A DNA stretch of 22,719 bases, taken from Podochytrium sp. JEL0797. Taxonomy: Eukaryota > Chytridiomycota > Chytridiomycetes > Chytridiales > Chytriomycetaceae. A program made the position numbers and the translations under genes. The stretch spans positions 1 through 22,719 of the forward strand of contig JADGJG010000360.1 of the NCBI GenBank assembly GCA_027596195.1. The letters are read 5' to 3'. Shown one piece after another: positions 1 through 9,085 of this stretch (position 1 is its first letter; each line of letters begins with the position of its first letter). Under the pieces are notes generated by a model that made no database searches, had not been told where the DNA came from, and worked only from the letters and a program-made list of their open reading frames with translations.

Positions 1-2
1 TT

Positions 3-503
3 CCACTCATCCAGGCTCTTGTCGAGCGTGCTTGGGCAATGGGCTATGATCCCGAAGGTTCCATGCAGCTGAACCGGAAGGTGGTCAATACGAGAAAAGT
101 GTATTGGAACTTCACTGATCTCTCGTGCGGTTTGGGCTCCCAGAAAACAATCTTATCGACATTCCTTTGACTAGAAATATACTGCCTGATGCACTCGCTG
201 GGAATCAAGTAACTCCTGGTTCATCCAACCCGCCAAATTCTGATTGACCGAATCTCCACTCGTTGCAGAGTCAAAATCACGGATTTCCCCACTGCCACCG
301 TACCAAATCGATCTCATCCAGCACTGGTTGGCATGATCGAAGCCTATTGTGATGCATCCATGGATGAATTCAACACCGCGTATTCTCTCGCGCCCCCGTC
401 TGCGGTAGACGCGCGATTTCCGTTGATCTTTGAGCGAAATATTGACCAAGGCGTTCATGATACGGCCAAGCTGCCATTGGATTTTCAGCGTCAGTTGAGT
501 TGA
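3..503 (+). pseudogene. Degraded fragment resembling peptidase C78 (UFSP/ZUFSP-like)
   Basis: Two open pieces in the same plus-strand frame (3-170 and 270-503) are separated by stops. The first reads ALVERAWAMGYDPEGSMQL followed by NRKVVNTRK. This resembles the C78 cysteine-peptidase stretch that leads into a conserved TRKWIG-type motif (family knowledge). The expected WIG appears only as CIGTS after a one-base shift at about 97. The second piece, VKITDFPTATVPNRSHPAL, resembles the later region with a xxDF...xHPxL pattern. A possible intron (209-268, GTAACT...TTGCAG) does not join them in phase. The N-terminus lies outside the window, and I do not see the downstream QHxGHSRT catalytic region. 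Inference: a broken 3' remnant of a Ufm1- or ubiquitin-specific protease. Family recognition is by eye and moderate. Long minus-strand ORFs over 171-588 are treated as shadows, though one of them is also protein-like. Confidence 0.4.
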
Positions 504-514
504 ATTTTGAAGCG

Positions 515-660
515 AGGCGCGTCTTGTGAAATCGGACAGTGTCAAGTGCGTTGCGCGCTCCCCGTCTTGGCCTGTTTGGGGGTTTCATTAACTACGGTGT
601 CAAATAAAGTGGATGCATAAATGTTTATTTTTGTTGGTGCATCTGCAAGAGTGAAAGACT
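515..660 (-). repeat. AATAAA-bearing module, copy 1 (minus)
   Basis: Read on the minus strand this stretch runs TCTTGCAGATGCACCAAC, AAAAATAAACA, then TCCACTTTATTTGA. The same order occurs on the plus strand at 7128-7390 and about 8480-8640, and the TTGCAGATGCACCAAC part is also in P1 (about 9665) and P2 (about 10705). It holds an AATAAA on each strand (603-608 plus; 624-629 read as minus), so it may be a transcript end. No coding frame is conserved across the copies. Confidence 0.5.
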
Positions 661-733
661 CATATATTATGGAGATCCCACGGCGATGCGAGGCATAGGA
701 TTTGTGGCTCCGCGCAGACATGTTCGATTCGCA

Positions 734-2290
734 TCACCAGTTCCAAAATTGTTGACACAGAATACACTCCACACAGCACTCGCACCAATAAAAAGTATGT
801 CGCCACAACATCCGGGACCCAGCGACATCCGGGTCGCGCCATCCTCCAGAACCTGCCTCCTCCTGAACCTCCTGAATCACCTTGGACACCCCAGTCCCAA
901 CCACCTCCTCCTCAGCCACAAATTTCTCGCCACGCTTTCTCTTGTGCTCTCGATTCTGTCCAGAAAAAACGCGCCCCTGTTTGCGAAGTTCCTCTAATTC
1001 ACAACAACCTGCCTTCCACTTCTTGACTGCCTCTGCCTTTCCATGACAAAGCTCCAGCCGCTCCTTCGCTCCATCCTTCGCCGCCTCCCTCAACACAACC
1101 ACCTCCTCTTATACGGCCCGACGTCTCCCTGCGTGTGGTCTGAAGGTCGCGAGCAACATCTCTGCACTCTTGGGATAAGACGCGTCGGACTTTCGTGTAC
1201 TTGTTTTTGAGGCGTGCCGCCTCGCGAATCCCGGCGGTAACATCGTTGGTCAGCTCAACAACACGAGTCGCCCAAGTCTGCGCTTGAACTCTGTACTCAT
1301 CGGCTTGATTTTTGAGGTCTTCGACCTGCCACTCAAACTCCGTAACCATGTCATCCGCCGTGGCCCACTGCCTGAACATCTCTTCATGTTCGGCTCTGAG
1401 TTCAATGACCTTCCCTTCCAAAACGGCGGCGCGATCAGCCCAGAGGGCCTCACTCTCCTCCACCTTCTCAACAGTCTCGCACAGCAACGTGATCCTCTTC
1501 TCTGCCATTTGCAGCTTCTCCTTCAGCACGGCGTTTTCGTCCTCCAACGCGTGTGATTTGGAAACCTTGTCAGGGTTCTGCCGCTTCATGTCTACTGTGG
1601 AGGAGGCTCGCTGCAGCTCCTAGATTTCTTTCGTTGACACATGAGGAGTTGGAACGTTCGAAATGTCAGGAATGGTTTTACGCTGCGGCGGGACGGCTGC
1701 GAAAAATAATCGCGGTCAGCGGAGCTGTCAAAACCAAAAATGTTGTGTTGCAATATTCAAAGAGCAAACTCACCATCTTGAGAGATCTTTTGGCTTTTCG
1801 CAGTGGTCCTTGGCTGGTCAATGGACTGCACGCTAAAATTGAAGCCCCAAGACTTCAAATCATCTCGCGCACTCACGCTGCCCTCAAATTCTACGAGCGA
1901 TCCAGCAGGCAGATTCACAACATGGTCGATTCGGTTAGAGCTGGCCGATATCTTTTTGACTTCGTAAGGGACGGAGGTTTTGAAAATTGACAGTTTCGGG
2001 GTTGTTCCACTGGACGTTTGCGGTTTGGAAGTTTTTGAGGGTGTCCGGGCCAGCAAGTCGCGCATGAAGAATGCAGCGTTCGGTGAGAGGTGCATCCAAA
2101 TTGGTGCGATTCACCGAGATCCGAAAATTGGACCAATTCGGGGACGCACGAATCAGCAATCGGCATCAAACTTGAAGAGATCTCGAAACTGGAAAACAGG
2201 GCAGACCAACGCGTTTCGAACAGCCCCCTTTCCATGTAAGTCACCCTGCACCCAATCCCAAAACCAGAGGCTTGCGCGGTTCCATCCTTC
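734..2290 (-). pseudogene. GOLD-like/coiled-coil cassette, copy M (disrupted)
   Basis: This is the minus-strand counterpart of P2 (10,480-11,859). From high to low coordinates it has an N-terminal stretch, a GOLD-like ORF (within 2095-1757, containing NLPAGSLVEFEGSVSARDD), the same phase-1 intron ending TTTTTCGCAG, and then a long heptad-rich coiled coil (from the ATG at 1587-1589). Two lesions break it. A TAG at 1620-1622 lies just after the splice, and a patch at about 1107-1124, replaced relative to P2, shifts the frame. The original frame reopens at 1102 and continues to 734, adding a Cys/Trp-rich tail (WRHTFYWCECCVECILCQQ) that P2 lacks. A shorter protein could start at the internal ATG at 1589. 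Function unknown. The coiled coil suggests a structural or scaffold protein. Confidence 0.55.
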
Positions 2291-2399
2291 GCTTCCGTCC
2301 ATCTCGGTAGTCTCTGGAAGCATTCATCGCGAAACCTCCAACCTAACACAGGTAGTTTGAAGGCAGCAGGCGAAGTGGCTTCAAATTCTGTAGTTACCA

Positions 2400-2545
2400 C
2401 GGCTCCCTTCACCTTCTCAACAGTCTCGGCAACCGAGAGGCGTCGCCAAGGTTCCTCAACGTTGCCGGAGCACCGAGTACTTCGAAGGTTCGCCTCCCAT
2501 AAGCTTGCGACGTAGGAAACAGCTGCACACGCTGATGGAGGAGGG
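2400..2545 (-). repeat. Mosaic 5' leader of copy M with motif repeat copy a
   Basis: The minus strand carries GAGACTGTTGAGAAGGTGAA (about 2405-2430), an exact piece of the coiled-coil sequence. Further upstream it carries the dispersed motif GCTGTTTCCTACGTCGCAAG (about 2495-2525) found also at 7800, 9035 and 9335. The flank with CCGGAGCACCGAGTAC is shared only with the 7760 copy. Minus-strand frames here are open (2409-2606 and a 292-codon frame 1915-2793) but resemble nothing I know. Confidence 0.5.
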
Positions 2546-2609
2546 GCCATAGGTGGTGATGTGAAATTCTTTCGGCGGGACTTTTTTGGAATAGAAAAAG
2601 GCTCACTAC

Positions 2610-3460
2610 TCATATAAAAAGACAAAAAGAACAAGAGAAATATAATAGTATTAAGGAAGGAGAAAGAAGTAAACATGAAGGAATGAGGGGGAATTTGAAG
2701 GCACCGCGGCAGGAAAAAATAATTATTCAAATCACTCACGCGCTCCACGCTGCAAACAAATACGCAGAAATTAAACGGCAGTCGATAAAACATTACAAGT
2801 CATATCGATTTGGAAACCAGGGAAAGACGAGAGCCGCTTTCATTCCTTTTCGCTTCGCTTCCTCGTTTTTTGAATTGCAAGCGCGCAACCAGCCATGAAA
2901 ATACACAGACACCGAAAGCAATCGAGGCATATTCTGTAATTACTCATATTGGCGTGGGAATAATGGTTTGAGAATAAGAATTATATTTGTGTTTCATGGG
3001 GACAGCGGAGAGAGACGCGCTGATGAAGGAGTCAGAACGGGTTGGATAAGGCAGGGATGCGTTGGGATTCTCAGCATCATTGCGTTTCTGTATCCGCAGG
3101 CAAATCCGGCGTCGTTTGGTTCAGACGAGAAGTGGAGTGTCGAGTCCACAGCGAGAAGTGCTCGTCGCTGAAAAGATGCGCAGAGAAGCAGAGAAACAGC
3201 CCCAGTGGGTGATGACACGGCGAGCGACTCGGCGGCCTTTCGTTTCGACATCTTCGATAAGAAAAAAAATTGAGAGGCTTGCATGGCTTGGAGCCTTCGC
3301 TATTCTCTCCCCCCCTTGAAAGGTTGATTCTCTTCTCCACCCCTTCTCCAACAATAGCTCCTATTATCAATATCGGAAGAAAGAGTGGAACTCGTCGCCA
3401 GGGGGGGTTCCACAACCCGGTTCCGTTTCGGGATTATTTGGTTTCGGCTTACTCAAAGTT
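2610..3460. other. No recognisable gene (AT-rich, then mixed)
   Basis: Apart from short unsupported ORFs nothing is recognisable. 2610-2720 and 2880-3000 are A/T-rich, with a TATA-like CATATAAAAAG at about 2611 on the plus strand. 3300-3360 is pyrimidine-rich. There is no repeat shared with the rest of the window that I can see. Confidence 0.5.
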
Positions 3461-3494
3461 AGAGTTTGCATTGTGGGACGTTTTCGCAGATCTC

Positions 3495-3665
3495 CTTACT
3501 TTTTTTGGCAGGTATCACAAGGGCGATATCTCCAGCAGGGATCATACGCCAAATTGAAGGCGGAACAATACCGTTCCGATTCATCACACCAATCCATATT
3601 GAGCGGGTACCGGCCGAAAATCTCAAAGCCCATTCATCTCCCGCCTCCAAGTTGAGAGTGTACCG
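3495..3665 (-). pseudogene. Second GOLD-like domain fragment (isolated exon)
   Basis: The minus frame reads YTLNLEAGDEWALRFSAGTR then SIWIGVMNRNG and IVPPSIWRMIPAGDIALVIP. This parallels the domain in the M/P1/P2 cassettes (VVNLPAGSLVEFEGSVSARD ... WGFNFSVQS). In both, a hydrophobic beta strand is followed by AG-x-polar, a strand with aromatics, and a W-containing strand. GOLD domains of Sec14-like, TMED and FYCO1 proteins share such a pattern (family knowledge, recalled). A plausible donor (AAAAAA|GTAAGG at about 3500) follows the domain. I could not find neighbouring exons with confidence, so it is called a fragment. The plus strand is also open here but looks less protein-like. Confidence 0.35.
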
Positions 3666-3718
3666 GAAGGCAGAATGCCGAGGAGAGGGGCAAATTTTTT
3701 GACGAGCAGTAACACGAA

Positions 3719-3911
3719 GGCATGGAGGCGGAAAGAGACGCGTACCGATCGCAACCTCACTCATTTGCGCATATTGTTTCTTGAAAACAACAAGCTCTCT
3801 GGTCCTGTGCCACGCGAAATGTTGCTGTTGGAGAATTTGGAACTATTCCATACGGATAGGAATGGCGAATTGAGTTGTGATTTTGAATGGAGGTTTTGGA
3901 AGCGCGAGTAA
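3719..3911 (+). pseudogene. LRR exon remnant joined to a coiled-coil snippet
   Basis: From 3753 the plus frame reads NLTHLRILFLENNKLSGPVP then REMLLLENLELFH. This is a clear plant-type leucine-rich repeat (LxxLxxLxLxxNxLSGxVPxxLxxLxxLxxL). It is followed by an unrelated tail and a stop at 3909-3911. Directly upstream, 3719-3752 (CATGGAGGCGG...GACGCGTA) is a diverged piece of the cassette coiled coil (SMEAERDAYRS in Q and P1), but in a different frame from the LRR. It is a chimera of two gene pieces. At just over one LRR unit, it is not a complete receptor or scaffold. No initiator ATG fits the LRR frame. Confidence 0.5.
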
Positions 3912-4690
3912 AACAATCTCTCTATTGCTCAACTCCACAAACACTTCAAATCCGTGAGTCTGTGAGTTGCTGTGAGGTGGGTGGACAGGGCGTCTTCGTC
4001 GTTGTCGAAGTCTCGGCACTGGTTGGTGTTGCAGTTCCTTTGATCCGAATCTTCTTTTTTTTCTTTGCCAAACCAACCCCGAAAAAGAACGAACGCATCG
4101 CGACCCGCCGAGTTTCAGCACGCTGCCATTGCAGCGATGCGTAGCGTGCCACTCCTCCTCTCACAGCTGCGGGCGGGGGACTGATCGATCATTCAATCCG
4201 ACGCCCTTGTGCCGCACCCGCCGCCTCGGAGGCCGCTTCGTTCCGATATACACCAACCATCACCAATGCGACGCATATTGAACCATCGCTGCATTGAACT
4301 CACTTGTGTTCTGGCTGCTGGAGGCCAATATACCTCGCCAGAAGACTGGCCGTATATCCAAACCGCACGATGACGGCGCATGCAGTCCTGTTATCTATTA
4401 TTCACTCAAAAGGCAGATCAATGATTGCGAATGTCCTTCATTATTGTATGTCATCTTGAGACTCGATTGAATCGAAATTGACCCCCCCGTTCGAGTTGCC
4501 GCCCACTGCTTCCCTTACCCCCGCCGCTTTCCTCACACACACACACCCTGCCCAACTGAACCAGCCGTATTTATGTTTCAATCAGTACATTCTCGCTCTT
4601 CTGCGTTTGGAAATAAAACTCGAATTCTATTCTCCTTTCGTCTTCGAATCAACCGATTTCCCGACCCTTCTTCAAATAGCGAAACTAAAC
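3912..4690. other. No recognisable gene
   Basis: About 780 bases with only short shadow ORFs. Small local symmetries occur (for example GCTGCCATTGCAGC at about 4122-4135), but no tRNA-like cloverleaf, repeat family member or convincing exon was seen. Confidence 0.5.
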
Positions 4691-4696
4691 TTTATT
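4691..4696 (-). terminator. Poly(A) signal AATAAA of the homeodomain-like gene
   Basis: TTTATT on the plus strand is AATAAA on the minus strand, about 20 nt past the stop codon at 4716-4718. This is the usual position for a fungal cleavage/polyadenylation signal. Confidence 0.5.
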
Positions 4697-4715
4697 TCAA
4701 ACTCCTTCCATTCTC

Positions 4716-6530
4716 TCATTGCTCGAACAACTCTCTTTCGTTCTCGTCCAATTCCTCCCCAGCTGCCTCCTTTGCCTTGCAGAGTTTCGCAGCCCATGAG
4801 TCCCAACAACCATCATCCCCAAGAAGCATGTGATTCTTGATGATTTCGAGATCCGTTTGCGAGTCCCCCTTCCATTGAACCACACCATCATTCCCATACT
4901 TCCCATGAAGAGCGTTGTTCGCCTCCATCCAACCAAAGAAAAGCTGAAGGTCATATCAAAATTAATGCGCATCAGTGATTCGATACACAAGCTCACCTGA
5001 CGCGCAAAACTTTCCGGCACAAAATTTTCTGTCTCGCCTCTTTGTCTGCCAACACCGGAAGGACCACCATCAATGTACCAATCAACTCCACCAGTCTCAT
5101 CTTCGCGAATAGTAAACTCATCCTCATCAATGTGGTTGCTCTCTGAATCGGAATCGCTTGCCCACACGAATTTCACGAGCCCCTGCGAGAAGAGCTTGTT
5201 GACACGCTCCAAGTCAGAAAGATTCATATCCCGTTTAAGAACAACGCCGTCGGGGATTCCTCCAATGTGAAAGCGTCTTTGCCAAACTTGCCATCCTTGA
5301 GGGACTTCCATGGGATGTCGAGAATCGACTGCTTACCCAACTGAGAGAGGGCCATATTCACCTTGTATCGGAGATTCAGCTTCAATTCGTCCAAGACAAC
5401 GTCACGGCTCAGATGGAGACCTTTGATTAAGAAGGGGGTGTGTTTGTACGAAGAATTCATGACCTCGAACAACTCCTCCACATCTTTGTTCTCAACTTGG
5501 AGGTGCTTCTCCACCATCAAAGCAGGAGCCCCGACTACGACATGACGGTGTACTTTTGTAGTTTGGTTGATGTTGTGAAATGAGCAGGAATTCCCCAGGG
5601 CATCTGTTGTGTTGATTAGAACGGACAGAGAGAGGGGAGAGGAGAGGAGAGAGGATGTGCTCACGTAGATGACCAATAAGCTTCTTAATTTTCGCTAAGA
5701 TAATATCTTCCATCTTTTGTTTCTCCTTGGGTGACTTGAAATTCGTCTGTATCTCCGGACTCCTGTTTTTGGCCGCAGCTTGAGCCATAAACTCCTTGTA
5801 CTCTTCTGCATCGTTAATCTTCAACTCCGTCCATTGGTCTTTAAGGATCGTGGTCGCTCTCATCAGCAGTCTGTTTCGCGGCACGGTGGGGTCAAGAGCA
5901 GCTTGATCCACTGAACGAAGAATCAGAAAGGAGGAGGGAAGAAATCTTAATTCAACTCACTTGCAGCCTTCATGTTGGCATTGATATTTTTGAACACTTG
6001 GAAGCCGTTGGTGTTGTAATCTCCCTTCCGCGTGTCTCGCTTGGCTTCCAAAACGCTGGACGACGGGCCATAGACTGTGGTGCTTTGCAAACTAGGAGGG
6101 GGCCCACTGTTGAGAGAAGGAGGGGTTCCATCTTCGGTTGTGGATTCTTCGGCAGATGTGGAAACGGCTGCAGCAGGGTTTGCTTTCGGCTTGTTCGATA
6201 TCTCGTTATTCAACCAGTTCTGCATAAACATACGTGTTAGATATGAACGTGATGCAGTGGGAGCCTGCTTACCTCGACTTTATTGAGTGTTGTGTTCAGT
6301 TCCTCAGCAACTCGTTTGCGCTTTGGACCGCTGTTTTTCGCAGACAGGCTGTCGAGCTCGGGTTGAAACTCCTTCAACAGATAAACCTTCGCAACGCAGC
6401 TAAATCGTTTGTTTTTCGACTCATCCGATATGATGGACGAAAGACTCCCTCCATCCAGCCCTCCATCCCTCAAAATCAGCAAACAACACCCGAGTACCCA
6501 AAATCCAAGAAGCGCGTTCAACACTCCCAT
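4716..6530 (-). CDS. Five-exon gene, homeodomain-like N-terminus, one apparent frameshift
   Basis: Exons (minus): 6530-6273, 6219-5961, 5910-5665, 5603-4997 and 4943-4716. The introns are 50-61 nt, all GT...AG and phase-consistent, giving about 530 residues. Exon 1/2 encode PKRKRVAEELNTTLNKVENW then LNNEIS. The helix-turn-helix spacing and WxxNxx in the last helix resemble a divergent homeodomain (Trp48, Asn51 equivalents; the usual Arg at 52-53 is absent). The rest is unknown: a low-complexity linker, a charged helical exon 3 and an acidic, Trp-rich C-terminus ending ELDENERELFEQ. Exon 4 is one nucleotide short of phase. The frame used upstream (...KDAFTLEE) must change to the one giving IPDGVVLKRDMNLSDLERV near 5255-5265. 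This is either a sequencing error or an inactivating mutation. The start codon is uncertain; the ATG at 6528-6530 is the first upstream. If the homeodomain is real, the protein would be a nuclear DNA-binding factor. Confidence 0.55.
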
Positions 6531-7205
6531 CCATCACAACATCCAACAACCCCCGTCGTTCTGCCTCCCAAACTCAGAACGACTCCCGTCTTAGCCAAAC
6601 CAGCGGCCCGTCTGCACCCAAAATCCACGAAACGCGTTCAATACTCCCATCCATCAGAGCATCCAACCACTCCCGTCGTTCTGACTCCCAAACTCAAAAC
6701 GAATCGCGTCTTACCCAAACCAGGGGCCCGACTCATTAATGAAACCACGGCACCCGCCGCCGCCGCACCCAAACTGTTTGCCTCCCAAATACCTGAGTCA
6801 TCATCACCACCCCCACCTCCACCGCGACGACCTGCCCCGCGCGAACCAACCCTCGATGACGTGATGACCCAAAAATCTCCAGACACCCTCACCCAAGCAT
6901 CCCCGGAACACCCGAGCCCGAAACGCATGGACCCGTACGCGAGTGTTATTATTCTCAATGGCCCAGAAGCCCTTGGTGCGAAGCCTCGAATCATGCAGCA
7001 GTTTGAAGAAGCGACACCAGTGGCAGCCGCAGCCGCGGAACATGATGGCAAAACGACCAAACTCAATGATGACGATTCATCCCACCACAACGCTTCGACT
7101 ACATCCACTCGATCCACATACACAAGGTTGATGCCGATTGCTGAATCACATGTCCCCGAATTCGTCCAATGTTCGGTTCTCCAAGAATCGCGTCCATTTT
7201 ATTAA
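6432..7205 (+). CDS. Proline-rich low-complexity ORF ending in the shared module
   Basis: A plus-strand frame is open from 6234. The first ~60 codons overlap the opposite-strand homeodomain exon, so the real exon probably begins later (6432 is my estimate; no good ATG). It contains two 40-residue repeats (KRVQHSHPSQHPTTPVVLPP / KRVQYSHPSEHPTTPVVLTP), a PPPPPP tract, an acidic-polar stretch and the tail LMPIAESHVPEFVQCSVLQE. The tail is homologous, in the same frame, to LMPIADSCVPELVQFSDLGE in the M/P1/P2 cassettes, so the ORF was joined to, or donated, that piece. The protein would be disordered. No known domain. It could be an exon of a larger broken gene. Confidence 0.4.
   Translation, partial: DGRKTPSIQPSIPQNQQTTPEYPKSKKRVQHSHPSQHPTTPVVLPPKLRTTPVLAKPAARLHPKSTKRVQYSHPSEHPTTPVVLTPKLKTNRVLPKPGARLINETTAPAAAAPKLFASQIPESSSPPPPPPRRPAPREPTLDDVMTQKSPDTLTQASPEHPSPKRMDPYASVIILNGPEALGAKPRIMQQFEEATPVAAAAAEHDGKTTKLNDDDSSHHNASTTSTRSTYTRLMPIAESHVPEFVQCSVLQESRPFY
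6498..6737 (+). repeat. Two tandem 120-bp units inside the proline-rich ORF
   Basis: Units 6498-6617 and 6618-6737 start CCCAAAATCCA and keep the reading frame (40 codons). They differ at scattered positions, many of them silent or conservative, which suggests they were once translated. Confidence 0.65.
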
Positions 7206-7390
7206 TTTTTTCTTTGGGTCTGTCTTTCAGACTTGCAGATGTACGAACAAAATAAACTTGGTGATTCCACTTTATTTGATCTCTTCTCGTGATATGAATC
7301 CAAAACGCGCAAAAACGGGGACCTCAAGACGCGCGCGGCATCGCTCCTGTTTCGGTGGAAAGTACGCGGTTAGTAAGTCGGCAAGGCGAT
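7128..7390 (+). repeat. AATAAA-bearing module, copy 2
   Basis: It starts TTGATGCCGATTGCTGA, as in P1 (9565) and P2 (10605). It continues through TTTCAGACTTGCAGATGTACGAACAAAATAAACTTGG and TCCACTTTATTTGATC to CGGTTAGTAAG. The second half matches 8480-8640 and the minus-strand copy at 515-660. Its 3' end abuts block Q at 7390. Confidence 0.5.
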
Positions 7391-7740
7391 CGAACGTTCC
7401 AACTCCTCATATTGGCAGCAGAGACGCAGGCCAAGGAGGAGGAGAAGCAGGAAAAAGAAGAGGTGTATGGAAAGCTTTCGAGCATGAAAGTCGAGAATGA
7501 GGCATTGGAGGAGCGAGTGGACGAGCTTGAAGCGCAGCTGTTCAACGAGCAGCAGGACCTGGAGAGCATGGAGGCGGAGCGGGACGCGTATCGCTCGGAA
7601 ACAGAGGAGCATCAGCCGAAGGAGAAGTTGCAAATGGCAGAGAAGAGGATCACGTTGCTGTGCGAGACTGTTGAGAAGGTGAAGGAGAGTGAGGCCCTCT
7701 GGGCTGATCGCGCCGCCGTTTTGGAAGGGAAGGTCATTGA
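7390..7740 (+). pseudogene. Isolated coiled-coil block Q
   Basis: This matches 10073-10423 (end of P1) base for base as far as I can compare (351 nt). It encodes ETQAKEEEKQEKEEVYGKLS, then DELEAQLFNEQQDLESMEAE and MAEKRITLLCETVEKVKESE, a continuous parallel coiled coil. After 7740 it follows the M/P2 sequence briefly (ACTCAGAGCCGAA), then jumps to the motif repeat. The frame starts without an ATG and soon ends, so it is a fragment. The first half of this coil is absent from M and P2. Q and P1 therefore preserve a version of the gene with a longer rod. Confidence 0.55.
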
Positions 7741-7758
7741 ACTCAGAGCCGAACAGTG

Positions 7759-7870
7759 TTCCTCGTTGCCGGAGCACCGAGTACTAAAGCGGCGATGCCT
7801 CCCATAAGCTTGCGACGTAGGAAACAGCTGTCCTCGCTGATGGAGGAGAGGCCGTAGGGGGTGCTGTGGG
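7759..7870 (-). repeat. Dispersed motif repeat, copy b
   Basis: It shares CCATAAGCTTGCGACGTAGG and AAACAGCTG with copies at 2495, 9035 and 9335, and the flank TTGCCGGAGCACCGAGTACT with copy a. On the minus strand all four can read CFLxRKLMGG (here SCFLRRKLMGGIAALVLGAP). Confidence 0.55.
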
Positions 7871-8479
7871 AGACTGGGGCCCGACTCAGGACGGACAAAT
7901 TTTTGACAGAAATCCATCAGAAATGGAAAGCGCATTTCTGGACCCTCACGCCCTCTGGCATCGCAGCCGTCTGAGAGACGAGTTATTCGCAGCCACTTTC
8001 CCTCTCCAGTCACGCTCACGAACTAGACTTCAACATCAGTCGACATCTTACACGGACATGTACCGCCGTGTCATGTGAAGAACGGGGTGGCCGTATTTTT
8101 CTCAACTTGTAAGTGTGTTAAATGGGAAATGGAAATCGCGTTCCTATTCGGCTTGTTTTCATTCGATGAAAGCCAGCTCACGTCCTTTTTCATCACTGAA
8201 TACTCAAAAACGACGCGTTTCGACGCTCCTCAACCCCATTGCATCATGCGAAATGGAGTGGAGAGATGCTGGGTGTGGTATTCTGGGAGCCTATATCGCG
8301 ATCAATCACTGTGATAAGCAGCATACGCTTTCCAAAGATTACAACACTCATAAAGGATAGGATACTCTCTTTTAACTCCTTTTTAATTATTTTTTTCTGA
8401 AGAAGAAGGTCACAAGGATTTCACCCCCATGAAAGATGTGAATAAATCAGTATGGGATGAGCCCGCGTATCTGAGCAGT
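7871..8479. other. No recognisable gene
   Basis: Short plus-strand ORFs (for example 8075-8314) look loosely protein-like but match no family I recognise and have no supporting splice sites. 8360-8400 is A/T-rich. Confidence 0.45.
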
Positions 8480-8640
8480 TCTTTCTTTGGCTCTTGCTGA
8501 TGCACAACAAAAATAAACATGATGAGTCCACTTTATTTGATCACTGCTCCTGATAGAAATAAAACCACGCCAAGACTGGGACCCCCAAACGAGTGTGACA
8601 TCACTTCTGTTTCGGTGGACGATACGCGGTTAGTAAGACT
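8480..8640 (+). repeat. AATAAA-bearing module, copy 3
   Basis: CTTGCTGATGCACAACAAAAATAAACATGATGAGTCCACTTTATTTGATC and TGTTTCGGTGGACGATACGCGGTTAGTAAG align with 7225-7375. The upstream LMPIAES-coding part is not evident here. Confidence 0.5.
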
Positions 8641-8979
8641 GTCTTGTCACATACATACACAAGCAAACTACTTACACGCCAGGACGCATCCCGGCGTCCA
8701 CCCAGGGAACAAACGCGGTTAGAAAAAAGTCGCGATGATTCTGCGCAAAATCAATGACCAGCTTACCGCAATCAGGCTAATAAAATAGAGACTCGAGAAC
8801 GTCTTGTGGGAAGAGTGGCGGGTCGGATCGCCGAGTTTCGGGTTTTGACAGGTTGGATTCAACGAAGCGGGGAGGTCAGCAACGCGACGGGCCAAGGTTG
8901 GGTGAGCTCGGTGAAGATATTTGACCAGGTGGATCGAGCTGCGGATGGACCAGGGCCCCTCCAACGACCAGCGAATACA

Positions 8980-9085
8980 ACATGCAACCGAGAGGCGGTG
9001 ACAGTCGCTCGAAGACGAAGCCAGAAGTGCCCCCCATAAGTTTGCGACCTAGGAAACAGCCGCAAACGTGGCGGAGGAGGGTCCT
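8980..9085 (-). repeat. Dispersed motif repeat, copy c
   Basis: The core is CCCCCCATAAGTTTGCGACC, then TAGGAAACAGC, preceded by ATGCAACCGAGAGGCGGTGA and GTCGCTCGAAGACGAAGCCA. It is nearly the same as copy d, 301 bp downstream. The minus frame reads GCFLGRKLMGGTSGFVFERL. Confidence 0.6.

Noticed and set aside
171..588. Minus-strand ORFs with protein-like wording (FDHANQCWMRSIWYGGSGE)
   Set aside because: The opposite strand carries the C78-like segments, and no splice structure supports the minus frame. Not fully excluded.
4122..4150. Small inverted repeat (GCTGCCATTGCAGC) as a tRNA arm or element terminus
   Set aside because: No cloverleaf, no anticodon arm, and no second terminus nearby.
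8075..8360. Two overlapping plus-strand ORFs of about 80 codons
   Set aside because: No family resemblance, no consistent splice sites, and no repeat-based conservation to support either frame.
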